Of a stretch of DNA of 64,000 nt, positions 63,574 to 64,000 are shown one piece after another. The DNA is from Phytophthora colocasiae (taxonomy: Eukaryota; Oomycota; Peronosporomycetes; Peronosporales; Peronosporaceae). Positions within the stretch are counted from its first letter, which is position 1. Every line of letters begins with the position of its first letter. The DNA is taken from assembly GCA_018806915.1 (NCBI GenBank), contig JAGKQI010000020.1:1-64000 (forward strand). The letters run 5' to 3'. The notes beneath the pieces are model-generated. The model was not told where the DNA came from and did not search any database. It worked only from the letters and a program-made list of their open reading frames with translations. The position numbers and the translations under genes were made by a program.

Positions 63574-64000
63574 CCCTCCCCCACCAAACCGTGGATACGG
63601 AGTATCTACAACTGCAGACATAACTGCCTTGTCAAGGCCTGTCACCTGCAACTTTCCGATAAAAGAAATCTCTCAACGAGAGTGCGCGTGCGCGCTGGCT
63701 CAACGAGCACATTCTCCAATTCTCCCCAGCGAGCCAACCGCTCCTGAGGTGCCCCGTGACCCGGCGTCTACGCCTTAGCGCCTCCGCGCTTTCCTGCCTG
63801 AGCCCTCGGCTCCTCTCACGCTCTCCATTTCGGAGTACTTCGCGGCGTCTTGCCTACGCTACGGAGCGATGTTCAAGGACAGCCCGACCACAAGTGGTAG
63901 TGGTGGCTCGCCGTTCGAGTATACGACAGCGTCTCCGACGCGCGACCCACGTCGCTCTCCTACGGAGGAAGGCGAGGTCGAGGTGGACTACGAGGAGTCC
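63574..64000 (-). mobile_element. Internal region of a further D-family element, cut by window edge
   Basis: It begins with the purine tract complement and continues out of the window. It differs from the body at 62094-63160 after the first 20 bases. Confidence 0.5.
63869..64000 (+). CDS. Start of a plus-strand ORF next to a D-family 3' LTR (partial)
   Basis: An ATG at 63869 opens a frame (MFKDSPTTSGSGGSPFEY, then Arg/Pro/Ser and acidic residues) that stays open to the window end. The frame is also open for some distance upstream. It is antisense to the element and starts about 300 bp from the 3' LTR, the same position as the opposite-strand gene of B. Too short to assign. Confidence 0.35.
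   Translation, partial: MFKDSPTTSGSGGSPFEYTTASPTRDPRRSPTEEGEVEVDYEES

Noticed and set aside
1..64000. CRISPR arrays, bacterial operons, ribosome binding sites
   Set aside because: No regularly spaced direct repeats with unique spacers. All gene families and the CRN effector are eukaryotic.

Overview
The window is repeat-dense eukaryotic DNA from an oomycete, most likely Phytophthora or a close relative. The evidence is a Crinkler (CRN) effector gene with LFLAK-type and HVLVVVP-type motifs, Crypton tyrosine recombinases, oomycete-style Ty3/Gypsy elements with very long LTRs, a Ty1/Copia element, a Mutator-like element and a TTAA-flanked DNA element. I see no housekeeping gene, rRNA, tRNA gene or CRISPR array. 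Nearly every base belongs to a mobile element or to a CRN/Crypton unit.

Layout. 1-14322 is a nested stack: Gypsy B' (minus; LTR 1131-2618) sits inside Gypsy C (minus; to 6477), which sits inside Gypsy D (minus; to 8678), which sits inside Gypsy E (plus; 8679-14322). E is also split in its RT region by a Mutator-like element (10269-12551) with an 8-bp target duplication. 14323-28844 is a large inverted repeat. Each arm carries a CRN gene followed on the same strand by a Crypton recombinase gene. The two CRN genes are head to head around about 180 bp. The left CRN (16108-18027) is broken and the right one (18205-20121) is open for 638 codons. The right arm carries a nested insertion: a TTAA-flanked piggyBac-like element (20332-26324), holding a TA-flanked MITE-like element (20476-25699), holding a Copia element with identical LTRs (20778-25536). 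28845-58296 is a large Gypsy element B on the minus strand, whose 3' LTR was split by a nearly intact plus-strand Gypsy element A (30039-42921; 576-bp LTRs, CTTG duplication, 1626-residue pol). 58297-61677 is a second, truncated copy of B (B2). 61678-64000 is a tandem arrangement of D-family LTRs with short bodies between them.

How the parts relate. A is the only element that looks close to autonomous: gag with zinc knuckles, a linker ORF, a complete protease-RT-RNase H-integrase reading frame and a multi-pass membrane ORF running into the 3' LTR. Its protease motif reads DKG instead of DTG. B has a double RNase H (retroviral-type plus a separate RNase H fold) and a chromodomain remnant, but its RT lacks motif A. 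A and B each carry a long gene on the opposite strand between integrase and the 3' LTR, and a possible third starts at 63869.

The most unusual signals are the duplicated CRN-Crypton unit with a lox-like palindrome beside the recombinase gene, the CRN pair that is near identical except for its N-terminal header, and family-specific short words saturating whole Gypsy elements (GATC in C, TCCNGA in B, ACGG in A). All calls come from reading the sequence by eye and from the open frames. No database search was run, and many frame breaks are single-base losses that could in part be assembly errors.
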